Shown here one piece after another: positions 8,991 to 17,805 of a DNA stretch of 38,917 nt. The stretch spans positions 1 to 38,917 of the forward strand of contig JAKAJN010000016.1 of assembly GCA_021813725.1 (NCBI GenBank). The letters run 5' to 3'. A model generated the notes under the pieces. That model worked only from the letters and a program-made list of their open reading frames with translations, made no database searches and was not told the DNA's origin. Numbering within the stretch: the first letter of the stretch is position 1; each line of letters starts with the position of its first letter. This DNA is from a bacterium. GTDB lineage: Bacteria > Gemmatimonadota > Gemmatimonadetes > Gemmatimonadales > Gemmatimonadaceae. The translations under genes were made by a program, and so were the position numbers.

Positions 8991-9971
8991 GTGGCAACGC
9001 ACGAATACGAAGTGATCATCATTGGCGCCGGGCCCGCCGGACTCTGCGCGGGCATGTACACCGGTCGGTCCATGCTCAAGACCGCCGTGCTCGAACAGGG
9101 ACTTCCCGGCGGCGAGCTGCTGAATACGGAGGTCATCGAAGACTACCTTGGCTTCGAGCACATCCTGGGCTCCGAGCTGGCGGAGAAGTTCCAGGCGCAC
9201 GCCGTGAAATTCGGCATGGAGCTCCAGACTTTTGTGCGCGTCGAGAAGGTGTCGCGACAGGACGACGGCACCTTTGTTGTGTCCACTGAGAGCGGTGACA
9301 CGTACCGCGCCCCGGCCGTCATCGTCACCGCAGGGGGCACGCCGGTGAAGCTCGGCGTCCCCGGCGAACTCGAGTACGCGGGCAAGGGTGTCAGCTACTG
9401 CGCCATCTGCGACGGCGCGTTCTACAAGGGACACACGATCATGGTTGTCGGCGGCGGCGACGCGGCGCTCGAGGAGGCGGACTTCCTCACCCGCTATGCC
9501 AGCAAGGTGTACCTCGTGCACCGGCGCAACGAGTTCCGGGCGTCGCGGATCGTGCAGAAGCGCGCGCTGGCGAACCCGAAGATCGAACCCGTGCTCGACA
9601 CCGTGGTGGATTCCATACATGGCGACGCGCAGGGGCTTATGACGCACGCAAAGATTCGCAACGTGAAGACCGGCGAGGCGCGCGACCTCGTCGCCACCGG
9701 CTGCTTTGTCTTCGTCGGCTTCCGGCCGAACACCGGCGTCATCGACGGCCACTTCGAGCACGACAGCGCCGGCTACATCCTGACGGACGCCAACATGATG
9801 ACGTCCATCGACGGACTGTTTGCCGCGGGCGACGTGCGCGTCCAGCTCACACGCCAAGTAACGACGGCGGTGGGAGATGCCACCACGGCGGCGATTGCCG
9901 TCGAGAAGTACCTCACGGCGCGCAAGACCGGACAGTCCGTTCCCGCGCCCATTCCGATGCTGGCCCGCTGA
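8991..9971 (+). CDS. trxB: thioredoxin reductase (NADPH)
   Basis: 326 residues from a GTG at 8991 with GGAAGG 4-6 nt upstream; the open frame begins earlier but the preceding residues do not fit the family. FAD site GAGPAGLCAGMY is near the N-terminus. The redox-active pair is CAIC (Cys137, Cys140). The NADPH site GGGDAALEEADF is followed by HRRNEFRAS, the pattern of NADPH-specific enzymes. FAAGDVR near the C-terminus contacts FAD. It reduces thioredoxin in the cytoplasm. No thioredoxin gene is in the window. The stop overlaps the next start by 1 nt (TGATG). Confidence 0.95.
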   Translation: MATHEYEVIIIGAGPAGLCAGMYTGRSMLKTAVLEQGLPGGELLNTEVIEDYLGFEHILGSELAEKFQAHAVKFGMELQTFVRVEKVSRQDDGTFVVSTESGDTYRAPAVIVTAGGTPVKLGVPGELEYAGKGVSYCAICDGAFYKGHTIMVVGGGDAALEEADFLTRYASKVYLVHRRNEFRASRIVQKRALANPKIEPVLDTVVDSIHGDAQGLMTHAKIRNVKTGEARDLVATGCFVFVGFRPNTGVIDGHFEHDSAGYILTDANMMTSIDGLFAAGDVRVQLTRQVTTAVGDATTAAIAVEKYLTARKTGQSVPAPIPMLAR

Positions 9972-10612
9972 TGTTCGTCCGCGCCCTCACGGTCGGTCCG
10001 TTCCAGGAGAACACCTATCTCGTCGCGGACGACGCGTCCCGCGATGCCGTGCTGGTGGATCCCGGCGATGAGGGCGCGCGGCTGATCGCCGCCGTGGAGC
10101 AGGGCGGTTTCACCTTGCGCGCGATCTGGATCACGCACGCCCACGTCGATCACGTCGGCGCGGTGGCGGCGGTGAAGGACCGCTTCGGTGTGCCCGTCTC
10201 CCTGCATCCAGCGGACCGCCCGCTGTACGACCGCGTGGTGGCGCAGGGGCTGCGCTACGGCATCCAGATGGACCCGCCGCCGCCGCCCGACCACGACTTC
10301 GCCGAGGGCGATGTGCTGACCCTCGGTGCGCTGTCGTTCCGGGTGATGCACGTGCCGGGCCACGCGCCCGGTCACGTGGCGTTTGTTGGCGACGGCGCCG
10401 TCTTCGGCGGCGACTGCCTGTTTGCCGGCTCCATCGGACGCACCGACCTGCCGCTCAGCGACCCAGAGGCGCTGGTGCGCTCGCTGGCCCGCTTCGCCGC
10501 GCTTCCTGCCGCGACCATTCTGTATCCCGGGCATGGTCCGGCCACGACGATCGGCGAGGAAAACCGCTCGAATCCGTTCCTCACCGGCGCGGCGCGCCCG
10601 CTGTCGCGGTGA
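9971..10612 (+). CDS. MBL-fold metallohydrolase, glyoxalase II-like
   Basis: 213 residues. The start overlaps the trxB stop by 1 nt and the stop overlaps the next start in the same way, so the three genes are probably translationally coupled. Metallo-beta-lactamase motifs are complete: THAHVDH (residues 55-61), HVPGHAPGH, GDCLFAGSIGRTD and YPGHGP. This is the two-metal site of the hydroxyacylglutathione hydrolase/YcbL subfamily, soluble and cytoplasmic. The substrate is probably a thioester or related small molecule; no glyoxalase I is nearby to confirm it. The link to thioredoxin reductase hints at thiol metabolism. Confidence 0.9.
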   Translation: MFVRALTVGPFQENTYLVADDASRDAVLVDPGDEGARLIAAVEQGGFTLRAIWITHAHVDHVGAVAAVKDRFGVPVSLHPADRPLYDRVVAQGLRYGIQMDPPPPPDHDFAEGDVLTLGALSFRVMHVPGHAPGHVAFVGDGAVFGGDCLFAGSIGRTDLPLSDPEALVRSLARFAALPAATILYPGHGPATTIGEENRSNPFLTGAARPLSR

Positions 10613-11091
10613 TGCGCACCCACATTGCACTCATCGTCGTCGCGATTTGGCTCGGCGCGGCGCTGCTCACGGTCGCGGTGGTCGCGCCTGGTGCGTTTGC
10701 CGTCCTCCCGACGCGCGCCCTCGCCGGCGAAATGGTCGGCCGTGTGCTCCCTGTCGTCTTCGCCGGCGCCGTCGTTGTCCCGATCGTGGCGATCTGGCTC
10801 GCACCCGACGTGCGGCGCTCCGGCGTTGCGCGGGTGACGGCCAGTGTGGCGGCCCTCGCCGCGCTCGTTGCGCTGGCCCTCGTGAACCCGCGCATCGCGG
10901 CGCTGCGCGCCGCCATCGTGGTGCCGATTGACCAACTGGCCCCGTCCGATCCGCGCCGCATGCTGTTTGGCGTGCTGCACGCGGGGTCGGTGGCGCTGCT
11001 CGGTCTTGCCATGCTCGCGCTGACGGTATTGCTTGTCCTGCTCGCGCGCTCCGCCGCGCGGCGCGCTTCCTCGTCACGAGATCCCCAATGA
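10612..11091 (+). CDS. DUF4149-like integral membrane protein
   Basis: 159 residues from the ATG at 10612 (TGATG junction with the MBL gene); a GTG one codon earlier is also possible. Four hydrophobic segments are visible at about 3-26, 43-65, 75-95 and 118-145, and the tail is Arg/Ser-rich. The layout (short helix with a WLGAALL-type start, VVAPGAFAVLP, then a conserved RxxxGxxHAGSV-like region) recalls DUF4149 proteins, whose function is unknown. The family call is from general resemblance only. Confidence 0.7.
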   Translation: MRTHIALIVVAIWLGAALLTVAVVAPGAFAVLPTRALAGEMVGRVLPVVFAGAVVVPIVAIWLAPDVRRSGVARVTASVAALAALVALALVNPRIAALRAAIVVPIDQLAPSDPRRMLFGVLHAGSVALLGLAMLALTVLLVLLARSAARRASSSRDPQ

Positions 11092-11885
11092 TCCGTCCGC
11101 GACTGATTCCACTCGCGCTCAGCGTCGCCGCCATGATCGCGGTCGCTTGCGCCGAAGGCTCCACGTCGGTCTCCGCGGTCCCCTTTGGGTTCGTGACGCT
11201 CGCCGCGCAGCGCGCGGGAGCAGGATACGTGACCTCGCCGGTCGGCACCTTCTACAATGCCAGCGGACTCGGCGTGCCGACGGCAACCGCATCGTGGGAT
11301 TCGTGCCGACAGGAGACATACTCGCGGGCGTCGGTCGGCCTCGGCGACATCTTCCCATCGCTCGGCGCCGGCCCGTCCATCGAAGTGCGGCTGCCGGGGC
11401 GCACCGACTCGCTGTTCCCGGTGGCCGTCGGCAACGACGTACAGTATCGGCTGCACGGCGGCGGCGTCCCGTACGTGCCCGGCGACTCAGTGAGCGTCGT
11501 CGTTCCGGGACGCGACGGCGGCTATCCCGCCTTGACCTTCCGCGCCAAGACGGCGGAGATGCTGACGATCGCGGACTTCGGCACACCAACGGTCGGACCA
11601 CGCCTCGACCTGCAGTGGAACGCCGGGCACGATTTCAACGGCACCGTCGCCTTCGCCTTTCGCTATGGCGCGCTCAACGCCGACACGTTGAACGTGCAGA
11701 TCTCGTGTCAGTTCAAGGACGACGGCGCCGACAGCATTCCGGCGCGTTACATGGCCTCGTGGGCGGCGGCGAAGACGAAGAGTTGGAGCGCGGCGCGCGT
11801 GCGCACGTATGTCGCGCCCGTCGCCCGCGGCGGCTACTTCGACTTCATCTCCACGTTTGACGTGCCCACCCCCTCCGCCCCGTGA
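11088..11885 (+). CDS. predicted secreted lipoprotein, unknown function
   Basis: 265 residues, overlapping the previous gene by 4 nt. A basic start (RPR) and hydrophobic segment end at AVAC with Cys21, followed by a Ser/Glu/Gly-rich spacer, as expected for an outer-membrane or periplasmic lipoprotein. The mature region appears beta-rich, with many Gly, Ser, Thr, Val and aromatic residues. DSCRQETY and ISCQFKDD give two Cys that could pair. I recognise no family. It ends 7 nt before aspartase. Its only context is the trxB-MBL-DUF4149 string. Confidence 0.7.
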   Translation: MIRPRLIPLALSVAAMIAVACAEGSTSVSAVPFGFVTLAAQRAGAGYVTSPVGTFYNASGLGVPTATASWDSCRQETYSRASVGLGDIFPSLGAGPSIEVRLPGRTDSLFPVAVGNDVQYRLHGGGVPYVPGDSVSVVVPGRDGGYPALTFRAKTAEMLTIADFGTPTVGPRLDLQWNAGHDFNGTVAFAFRYGALNADTLNVQISCQFKDDGADSIPARYMASWAAAKTKSWSAARVRTYVAPVARGGYFDFISTFDVPTPSAP

Positions 11886-11892
11886 TGGATTG

Positions 11893-13281
11893 ATGGCTGC
11901 CATGCGCATCGAGCGAGACTCGCTCGGCACGCTCGAAGTGCCCGCCGACGCGCTCTGGGGCATCCAGACCGAACGCGCTCGACGCAACTTCGCCATTAGC
12001 GGCCTGCGCCCGCTCCCGGAGTTCGTGGACGCCGTCGTGCGCATCAAGCGCGCGGCGGCGCTCGTGCATCAGGCGCTCGGCGAACTCGACGCGGAGCGGG
12101 GGGGCGCCATCGTGCGCGCCGCCGACGAAGTGCTCGGCGGCGCGCATCGCGATCAGTTTGTCGTGGATCCGTATCAGGCCGGGGCGGGGACGTCGCACAA
12201 CATGAACGTCAACGAGGTGCTGGCGAACCGCGCCAATGAGCTGCTGGGCGCGCCGCGCGGGGCGTACGCGCCCGTGCATCCCAACGACCACGTCAACCGG
12301 GCCCAGAGTACCAACGACGTCATTCCGACGGCCATGCGCCTTGCCCTGCTCACCGCCTTTCCGCGTTTCGACGCGCAGGCGGCGGCGCTCGAGAATGCAC
12401 TCGAGGACCGCGGGCGTGCCTTCGACGACATCGTGAAGGCCGGCCGCACGCACCTGCAGGACGCGATGCCCATCCGGCTCGGCCAGGAGTTTGCCGCGTA
12501 TGCCCACACCGTGGCGCGCTCCCGCGCGCGGCTCGCTCGCGCGCTCGATGACCTGCGGGAGCTTGGCATCGGCGGCACCGCCGTCGGCACAGGCGTCAAC
12601 GCCGAGCCAGGATATGCGCGGGAAATGGTGCGCCAGCTTCGCGCCGACACGGGGCTCGACCTGCGCGAGGGCGCGGACCGCGTTCAGTTGATGCAATCGC
12701 TGGGCGACGTGGCGGCCTTTCACGCGACACTGCGCACCTTCGCCGGCGACGTCGCCAAGATTGCCGACGACCTGCGCCTGATGGCGAGCGGGCCGCGCAC
12801 CGGGCTCGACGAGATCCGCCTGCCCGCGGTGCAGCCCGGCTCCTCCATCATGCCCGGCAAGGTGAATCCATCCATCGCCGAGATGGTGAATCAGGTCTGC
12901 CTGCAAGTCGTCGGCAACGATGCCACGGTTGCGGCGGCCGCCGAGCGCGGACAGCTCGAGCTGAACGTGATGATGCCTGTCATCGCGCACAATGCGTTGT
13001 TCTCGCTGCAGATCTTCGGCAACGCGCTGCAGGCGCTCGCCGAGCGTTGTGTGCGGGGCATCGAAGCCAACGCGGCGCAGGCGGCGTACTGGGTTGAGAG
13101 GTCCGCCGCCCTCGCCACTGCGCTGGCGCCGGCCATCGGCTACGAGCGCGCCGCCGCGCTGGCGAAGCGGTCGGTCGTCGAAGGCGTATTGGTGCGCGAC
13201 CTGGCGGCGCGCGAGCAGGTGCTGCCACCCGCCGAGCTGGCGCGACTGCTCGACCTCGACCGGATGACCCGACCCGACTAG
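11893..13281 (+). CDS. aspA: aspartate ammonia-lyase (aspartase)
   Basis: 462 residues from the ATG at 11893; the ATG at 11902 is an alternative three codons later. The fumarase/aspartase signature SSIMPGKVNPSIAEMVNQVC carries the mobile SS loop with the catalytic Ser. The following VVGNDATV and QLELNVMMPVIAHN are closer to aspartase than to class II fumarase, which usually continues with TQCEA. Other family boxes are GTSHNMNVNEV and HPNDHVNRAQSTND. The reaction is L-aspartate to fumarate plus ammonia. Fumarase remains possible because the family is hard to split by eye. An Rrf2 regulator follows 32 nt later. Confidence 0.88.
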   Translation: MAAMRIERDSLGTLEVPADALWGIQTERARRNFAISGLRPLPEFVDAVVRIKRAAALVHQALGELDAERGGAIVRAADEVLGGAHRDQFVVDPYQAGAGTSHNMNVNEVLANRANELLGAPRGAYAPVHPNDHVNRAQSTNDVIPTAMRLALLTAFPRFDAQAAALENALEDRGRAFDDIVKAGRTHLQDAMPIRLGQEFAAYAHTVARSRARLARALDDLRELGIGGTAVGTGVNAEPGYAREMVRQLRADTGLDLREGADRVQLMQSLGDVAAFHATLRTFAGDVAKIADDLRLMASGPRTGLDEIRLPAVQPGSSIMPGKVNPSIAEMVNQVCLQVVGNDATVAAAAERGQLELNVMMPVIAHNALFSLQIFGNALQALAERCVRGIEANAAQAAYWVERSAALATALAPAIGYERAAALAKRSVVEGVLVRDLAAREQVLPPAELARLLDLDRMTRPD

Positions 13282-13313
13282 CAAACGGCCTGCCCGATCG
13301 GTACTCTCTTCAC

Positions 13314-13766
13314 ATGCGCATCACCACTTGGGCCGAGTACGGTGTCATCTGTGCGCTGCATCTGGCGCGGCGCACCGACGCGGGCCTCGTCAGCGGTCGG
13401 GAGATCGCCGAGTTGGAGCAGCTCCCGCCCGACTACGCGGAGCAGATTCTGTTGCGTCTGCGGCGTGCCGGCATCGTCACGAGCACGCGCGGCTCGCGTG
13501 GCGGGTACGCGTTGTCGCGTCCCGCGTCCGAGATCTCGTTGCGGGAGATCCTCGCCGCATCGGAGCTGGCGACCTTCAGCCTGCGGTGCGAGGCGCACCC
13601 GGTCAGCGAGGCGCGGTGTTCGGTCGCGCACGGCTGTTCCATCCGCCCGGTCTGGCAGATGCTCCAGCAGCGCATCGACGAAGTGCTCGAAGGGGTACAC
13701 CTCTCCGATCTGCTCGAGGAGGAGCGCCTCGTGCGGCAGCGCGTCGGTCTCCCCGTCCTCCAGTAG
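13314..13766 (+). CDS. Rrf2-family transcriptional regulator
   Basis: 150 residues from the ATG at 13314. The N-terminal winged helix is typical: MRITTWAEYGVICALHLAR, then a recognition helix around residues 40-55 (PPDYAEQILLRLRRAG) and the wing GSRGGYALSRP. A C-terminal segment has three Cys with spacing C-x9-C-x5-C (CEAHPVSEARC then SVAHGC). IscR, NsrR and RsrR use three Cys here for an Fe-S cluster, with different spacing. A redox, iron or NO sensor is therefore plausible. Possible targets are aspA upstream or itself; no palindromic operator was identified. Confidence 0.88.
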   Translation: MRITTWAEYGVICALHLARRTDAGLVSGREIAELEQLPPDYAEQILLRLRRAGIVTSTRGSRGGYALSRPASEISLREILAASELATFSLRCEAHPVSEARCSVAHGCSIRPVWQMLQQRIDEVLEGVHLSDLLEEERLVRQRVGLPVLQ

Positions 13767-13769
13767 CGC

Positions 13770-14354
13770 ATGGCTGGCATTCCCTTCTTTGGGGCATTCC
13801 TCGCCGGACGCCGCCGTCGCCATCGGGCGGAGGCGGTGGTGGCGCGCCTCTTCACGGAACCGCGCGAGGCCGACGTGCTCTGGCTCGCCGATGCCGCCGC
13901 CGAGGGCGATGTGGATCATGCCCGGTGGGAGCTTCGCTACGCGCGCCGCGCGCTCGGGTTGATCTCCGCCCAGCGCGACGCGCTGGACGACCGCACCGCG
14001 TCGGACGTCGCAACCGCGCTGGCGAGTGCGTTTGCCACCGATCCCCATGTGTCTCCCGAACGGCGCGCGCTCGCCGAGCGCCAGTTCAATGACCGCGTGA
14101 CGACCTATCGCGAGGCGCTTCAGTCGCGCGGCGGCACCATCGGTCCGACGGACAAGCTGGGCCGCATGCTGCTGGCCTTCGCGTCGGATTCCGCGCGCAC
14201 CGCCGGGTCGCCGCTCAGCCGCGCCATTGAGCTGATGTCGGCCTACCTCGCCGAAGCCGGCGACGCCCTGCGCGACGTGTACGGCAGTGCCCCGCAGTTG
14301 CCGGCGGACGTGCGGCCGTCCGAGGCGCGACTCGGAGACCGCGCGGCCTTGTAG
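13770..14354 (+). CDS. hypothetical protein, 194 aa, helical
   Basis: It starts 3 nt after the Rrf2 stop and is probably in the same transcript. The N-terminus (GIPFFGAFLAGRRRRHRAEA) is hydrophobic then strongly basic, which may be a membrane or nucleic-acid contact rather than a cleaved signal. The rest is Ala/Arg/Asp-rich and looks all helical. I recognise no family. The gene ends 23 nt before a strong hairpin at 14378-14403, shared with the convergent tRNA gene. Confidence 0.7.
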   Translation: MAGIPFFGAFLAGRRRRHRAEAVVARLFTEPREADVLWLADAAAEGDVDHARWELRYARRALGLISAQRDALDDRTASDVATALASAFATDPHVSPERRALAERQFNDRVTTYREALQSRGGTIGPTDKLGRMLLAFASDSARTAGSPLSRAIELMSAYLAEAGDALRDVYGSAPQLPADVRPSEARLGDRAAL

Positions 14355-14377
14355 TGCTGCGCTGCGGCCAACGACAA

Positions 14378-14403
14378 AGGGCGGCGCCGCATGGCGCCGC
14401 CCT
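14378..14403. terminator. bidirectional terminator hairpin
   Basis: A perfect 11-bp GC-rich stem (AGGGCGGCGCC and its complement) closes a GCAT loop. It sits between the end of the 194-aa gene on + and the 3' end of tRNA-Leu on -. On the minus strand the stem is followed by TTTGTCGTT, a usable though imperfect T tract; on the plus strand the tail is CTCTGTGTC, so termination there may be weaker. Confidence 0.7.
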
Positions 14404-14444
14404 CTGTGTCTCGCTGTGAAACGCTGTCCTGCGCTACCCTGGAG

Positions 14445-14528
14445 TGCCGAAGCCGGGACTCGAACCCGGACGGGCGTACGCCCACTGCGCCCTGAACGCA
14501 GCGCGTCTACCAATTCCACCACTTCGGC
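14445..14528 (-). tRNA. tRNA-Leu (anticodon CAG)
   Basis: 84 nt on the minus strand. The acceptor stem pairs GCCGAAG with CTTCGGC, with discriminator A. The anticodon stem CTGCG/CGCAG holds the loop TTCAGGG, giving anticodon CAG for the CUG codon. A long variable arm (GGGCGTACGCCC region) marks a class II tRNA, and the T arm is CCGGG-TTCGAGT-CCCGG. The 3' CCA is not encoded: the genome reads CTC after the discriminator, so CCA must be added by nucleotidyltransferase. CUG is a heavily used codon in a GC-rich genome. Confidence 0.96.
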
Positions 14529-14538
14529 AGGGACAGGA

Positions 14539-14567
14539 AACGTATCCGAGGCGGCGGGGTGAATCAA
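14539..14567 (-). promoter_or_regulatory. promoter of tRNA-Leu
   Basis: On the minus strand TTGATT (14562-14567) and TACGTT (14539-14544) are separated by 17 nt. The expected start point is about 14532, only a few bases before the mature tRNA 5' end at 14528. The -10 box resembles those proposed here at 2312 (TACAAT) and 19618 (TACGCT). Confidence 0.65.
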
Positions 14568-14687
14568 GGTTTGGAGACCCTGCTCCCGCGTCGCTCGTCC
14601 TGTTCCGGGGAGCCGCGCTACCGCGCGGCCGTCGCCTCCGCCACCTGAGTAAATTCCACCTTACCCATTCCTCCTGCGCTCGTCCCC

Positions 14688-15155
14688 TTGGCCAAGCCGT
14701 CCACCGACACCGAGTCGATTGCCCGCAACAAGCGTGCACGCCACGACTACGAGATCCTCGAGACCTACGAGGCCGGCCTCGTGCTGCAAGGCACCGAGGT
14801 CAAGTCGCTGCGCAATGGCAAGGCCAACCTGGCCGACGCCTACGGTATCGTGAAGGACGGCGAGCTCTGGCTACTCAACCTGCACATCGCGCCGTACGAG
14901 AAGGGGACCGCCTGGAATCACGATCCCACCCGCACGCGCAAGCTCCTGCTGCATGCCAGCGAGATCCGGCGCCTCATCGGCGCGGTCGAACGCAAAGGGC
15001 TCACCATCATCCCGCTCGAGCTGCACTTCCGCCGCGGGCGCGCCAAGGTGGTCATCGCGGTGGGGCGCGGCAAGAAGCTGCACGACAAGCGCGCCGACCT
15101 GAAGGAGCGCGATGCCAAACGTGACCTCGAGCGCGTGATGCGGAGCGGGCGATGA
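14688..15155 (+). CDS. smpB: SsrA-binding protein SmpB
   Basis: 155 residues. The TTG at 14688 gives the usual N-terminus; there is no convincing Shine-Dalgarno, and the upstream bases are pyrimidine-rich. SmpB motifs are clear: [36 protein letters not shown] and the KKLHDKR segment near the C-terminal tail that enters the decoding centre. It delivers tmRNA to stalled ribosomes. The tmRNA gene itself is not in the window. The stop overlaps the amidase start, beginning a run of 4-nt overlaps that continues to pyrF. Confidence 0.95.
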   Translation: MAKPSTDTESIARNKRARHDYEILETYEAGLVLQGTEVKSLRNGKANLADAYGIVKDGELWLLNLHIAPYEKGTAWNHDPTRTRKLLLHASEIRRLIGAVERKGLTIIPLELHFRRGRAKVVIAVGRGKKLHDKRADLKERDAKRDLERVMRSGR

Positions 15156-16303
15156 TGCTGGCGCTGCTGCTCGCCGCCACGCTCTCTCCCTCAGCGGACT
15201 CCCTGCGCATCACGGTGCGGGGGCGGCAATCTGCCATTCCGGTGCGCACCGAATCGCACACCGCCTTCGTGTCTGCCGACGCCGTCGCGGCGGCGCTGGG
15301 CGGGAGCATCCAGCGCCTGCCGAATCATCGCTATCTCGTCGGCGTCGGCGGCGTGGCCTTCGAACTGGCTGATCGCGTTCCGTTCGCCGTGTCCGACGGC
15401 CGGCTCTACCCGCTCGTCGCGGCGGCGCGCGAGCGTGACGGCCGCCTCGAGTTGCCCGTACAGCTCCTCACCGACGTTGCGCCGCGCGCTGGTGCGCGGC
15501 TGGCCTGGGATCCAGTGCAGAGAACGCTCGCGACCAAGGAGACGGCAGCGCAGCGTTCCGTCGCGCCGCCGTCGCGCCGCCGGGTCATCGTCGTGGACGC
15601 TGGTCACGGCGGCCGCGATCCCGGCATGCGCGGCTGGGACACCAACCGCACCCCCGTGCGCGAGAAGGACATCACCCTCGGCGTGGCGCGACAGCTCGAG
15701 CGGGAACTCGAGCAGCGCGGGTTTGCCGTCGTCATGACGCGCAGCACCGACACGCTTATCGCCCTCAACGACCGCGGCCGCATCGCCAACCGCAGCAAGG
15801 GCGATCTCTTCATCTCCATCCACGTCAACGCGGCCAATCCGCGCTGGAAACAGCCCACGGCGGCGCGGGGATTCGAGACGTACTTCCTCGCCGAGGCCAA
15901 GACGGAAGACGAGCGTCGCGTGGCGCAGATGGAAAACGAGGTGGTGCGCTTCGAGACGGAGGCCGATGCGCCGAAGCACGATCCACTCGGCTTCATCATC
16001 AACGACATGGCGCAGAATGAGCATCTGCGCGAGTCGAACGACCTGGCGGAGAGCGTGCAGGCCGCGTTGCGACGGGTCCATCCGGGGCCGAGCCGCGGTG
16101 TGAAGCAGGCGGGGTTCGTCGTGCTGGTGAAGGCCTATATGCCCGCGGTGCTGGTGGAGGTCGGCTTCGGCACCAACCAGGCCGACGCGGCCTTCATGAG
16201 TTCCGAGCGAGGGCAGCGCACCCTGGCGACCGCGATTGCCGACGCGGCGTCGGAATACCTGTCCCGCTACGAGCAGCGGATTGGCGTCGGAGGGGGACGA
16301 TGA
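15152..16303 (+). CDS. N-acetylmuramoyl-L-alanine amidase (Amidase_3, AmiC type)
   Basis: 383 residues, starting within the smpB stop (ATGA). The hydrophobic N-terminus ([15 protein letters not shown]) is a short signal peptide. Residues about 18-120 resemble a copper-amine-oxidase-like N-terminal domain or AMIN-type module. The catalytic domain starts at [14 protein letters not shown] with zinc ligand His152; REKDIT supplies a Glu, SIHVNA the second His and VEVGFGTN the catalytic Glu. It cleaves the bond between MurNAc and the stem peptide in the periplasm, in cell separation or wall turnover. The next gene overlaps its stop by 4 nt. Confidence 0.92.
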   Translation: MMLALLLAATLSPSADSLRITVRGRQSAIPVRTESHTAFVSADAVAAALGGSIQRLPNHRYLVGVGGVAFELADRVPFAVSDGRLYPLVAAARERDGRLELPVQLLTDVAPRAGARLAWDPVQRTLATKETAAQRSVAPPSRRRVIVVDAGHGGRDPGMRGWDTNRTPVREKDITLGVARQLERELEQRGFAVVMTRSTDTLIALNDRGRIANRSKGDLFISIHVNAANPRWKQPTAARGFETYFLAEAKTEDERRVAQMENEVVRFETEADAPKHDPLGFIINDMAQNEHLRESNDLAESVQAALRRVHPGPSRGVKQAGFVVLVKAYMPAVLVEVGFGTNQADAAFMSSERGQRTLATAIADAASEYLSRYEQRIGVGGGR

Positions 16304-17805
16304 TCGGAGTCGGCCGCTTTGCGCCAAAGGGGCGAGCCGCGCCGCACCGGCTTGGCGCGTTGTCGCGCCGCCGCGTGGCCGCAATCGCGGGTGCCGCGGG
16401 GATGTTGCTGACGGTCGGCGGCTGTGCGTACTACAACGGACTCTACAACGCGAAGGCTGAACTACGCGCGGGTGAACGGCTCGCCCGGCAGGGGCGCGCG
16501 AGCGAGGCGGGGTCGCACTTCGGCGAGGCGGCGGCAAAGGCGGAATCGGTGCTGGTGCGCTTTCCGCGCAGCCGCTGGCGGGGAGAGGCACTGGGCATCG
16601 CCGGCCGCGCCGCGGCGCTCGGCGGGGACTGCGCCGCGGCCCGCCCGCGCCTCGATGCCGCGTTGGCAGTGGCACCGCGAGACGCCGCGGTGCGCGAACC
16701 GCTCGTCGTTGCGCAAGGCGTATGTCAGGTGCGCGATGCGCACCCCCTTGCCGCGCTGGCCCTGCTCGAGCCGCTCGCCGCAAACGGCCGTGCGGAGACG
16801 CGCCCCGTCGCCGCCTTGTGGGCGGCGCGCGCGGCCATCGCGCTGGGCGACGCCACGCGTGCCCGTCGCATCCTCGGCCCGCTCGACGCTGGCGCGGCCC
16901 AGTGGGAGTTGGCGCAGGCCTCGCTGGCCAGCGGACAGTATGCCGTGGCCGAATCGCTCCTCACCCTGCGGGCCGCACGCGGTGATGCTCGGCCGGATCT
17001 CGTCGCCATGCTGCGGACCCTCTGGCTGGCCGGCGAACGCGAGCCCTTCGAACGGCTCGTGGGGCGCTATGGCGCCTCCGGGGCACCCTCGGCCGACCGG
17101 CTCGCGCTGCTGATGTTTGCCGCCGATCTCCAGATGGCCGACGGGTTCGACGACCGCGCCCGGGCGCACCTCCTCGCGGCGCGGCGACTGGCGGTGGACA
17201 GCGTGGCCGACGCGGCGGCGGCGGCGCGGCTCACGCTGCTCTCGCTCGCACCGCTCTCGCACCTCGAGGATGTCGCGGCCGCGGTGCGGCGCGGTGCCGC
17301 CGCGGGGCGCCCCTCGCCGCTGCAGCGGCGGCTCGACGACAACCTGCTGCTGCTCGAGATGCTGGCCTCGCGCAAGGACCCCTCCGGTGCGTCGCTCTTC
17401 CTCGCGGCGGAGATCGCGCGTGATTCGCTGCGCGCGCCGCGGCTCGCCTTCCAGTTGTTCCGGCGAATTGACCAGCAAGTGCAGGGCGCCCTGATGGCGC
17501 CACGCGGACTGCTCAGCGCGGCCATCCTCGAGCCGGACTCCGCCGCCGTCCTGCGCGCGCGGCTGCGCGAGCGCTATCCGCGCTCGCCGTGGGCGCTCAC
17601 CCTCGACGGGGGAAGTCCGGCGGACCTGCCGGCGTGGGAGGCGTCGGAGACGACGCTGCGCGTTGCGTGGAAGGACGTCGCGCTGCACTTTGCCGATTCA
17701 CTCGCGCAACTGCGCGCCGCGCCGGCCGCGCCCTCCACCAAACGTTCCGTTCGACCCGTGAAACGACCCGTTCCCAAGGCACCCCCGCCGGAATCCATCC
17801 CGTGA
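16300..17805 (+). CDS. TPR-repeat lipoprotein, unknown function
   Basis: 501 residues, starting at the ATGA overlap with the amidase gene. A long basic N-region precedes a hydrophobic segment ending VGGC (Cys42); a GTG at 16375 would give a more normal signal length. CAYYNGLYNAK after the lipobox is a motif I associate with tetratricopeptide outer-membrane lipoproteins of this bacterial group. The body is Ala/Leu/Arg-rich helical repeats of about 34 residues with no catalytic residues. The tail is Pro/Lys/Arg-rich. Coupling to an amidase suggests a scaffold or regulator of wall hydrolysis, which is inference. Confidence 0.8.
   Translation: MIGVGRFAPKGRAAPHRLGALSRRRVAAIAGAAGMLLTVGGCAYYNGLYNAKAELRAGERLARQGRASEAGSHFGEAAAKAESVLVRFPRSRWRGEALGIAGRAAALGGDCAAARPRLDAALAVAPRDAAVREPLVVAQGVCQVRDAHPLAALALLEPLAANGRAETRPVAALWAARAAIALGDATRARRILGPLDAGAAQWELAQASLASGQYAVAESLLTLRAARGDARPDLVAMLRTLWLAGEREPFERLVGRYGASGAPSADRLALLMFAADLQMADGFDDRARAHLLAARRLAVDSVADAAAAARLTLLSLAPLSHLEDVAAAVRRGAAAGRPSPLQRRLDDNLLLLEMLASRKDPSGASLFLAAEIARDSLRAPRLAFQLFRRIDQQVQGALMAPRGLLSAAILEPDSAAVLRARLRERYPRSPWALTLDGGSPADLPAWEASETTLRVAWKDVALHFADSLAQLRAAPAAPSTKRSVRPVKRPVPKAPPPESIP

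Noticed and set aside
15191-16783. Very long minus-strand open frame antisense to the amidase
   Set aside because: Composition is typical of an antisense shadow (Arg/Ala/His-rich, no motif) and the + strand frame is clearly the amidase.
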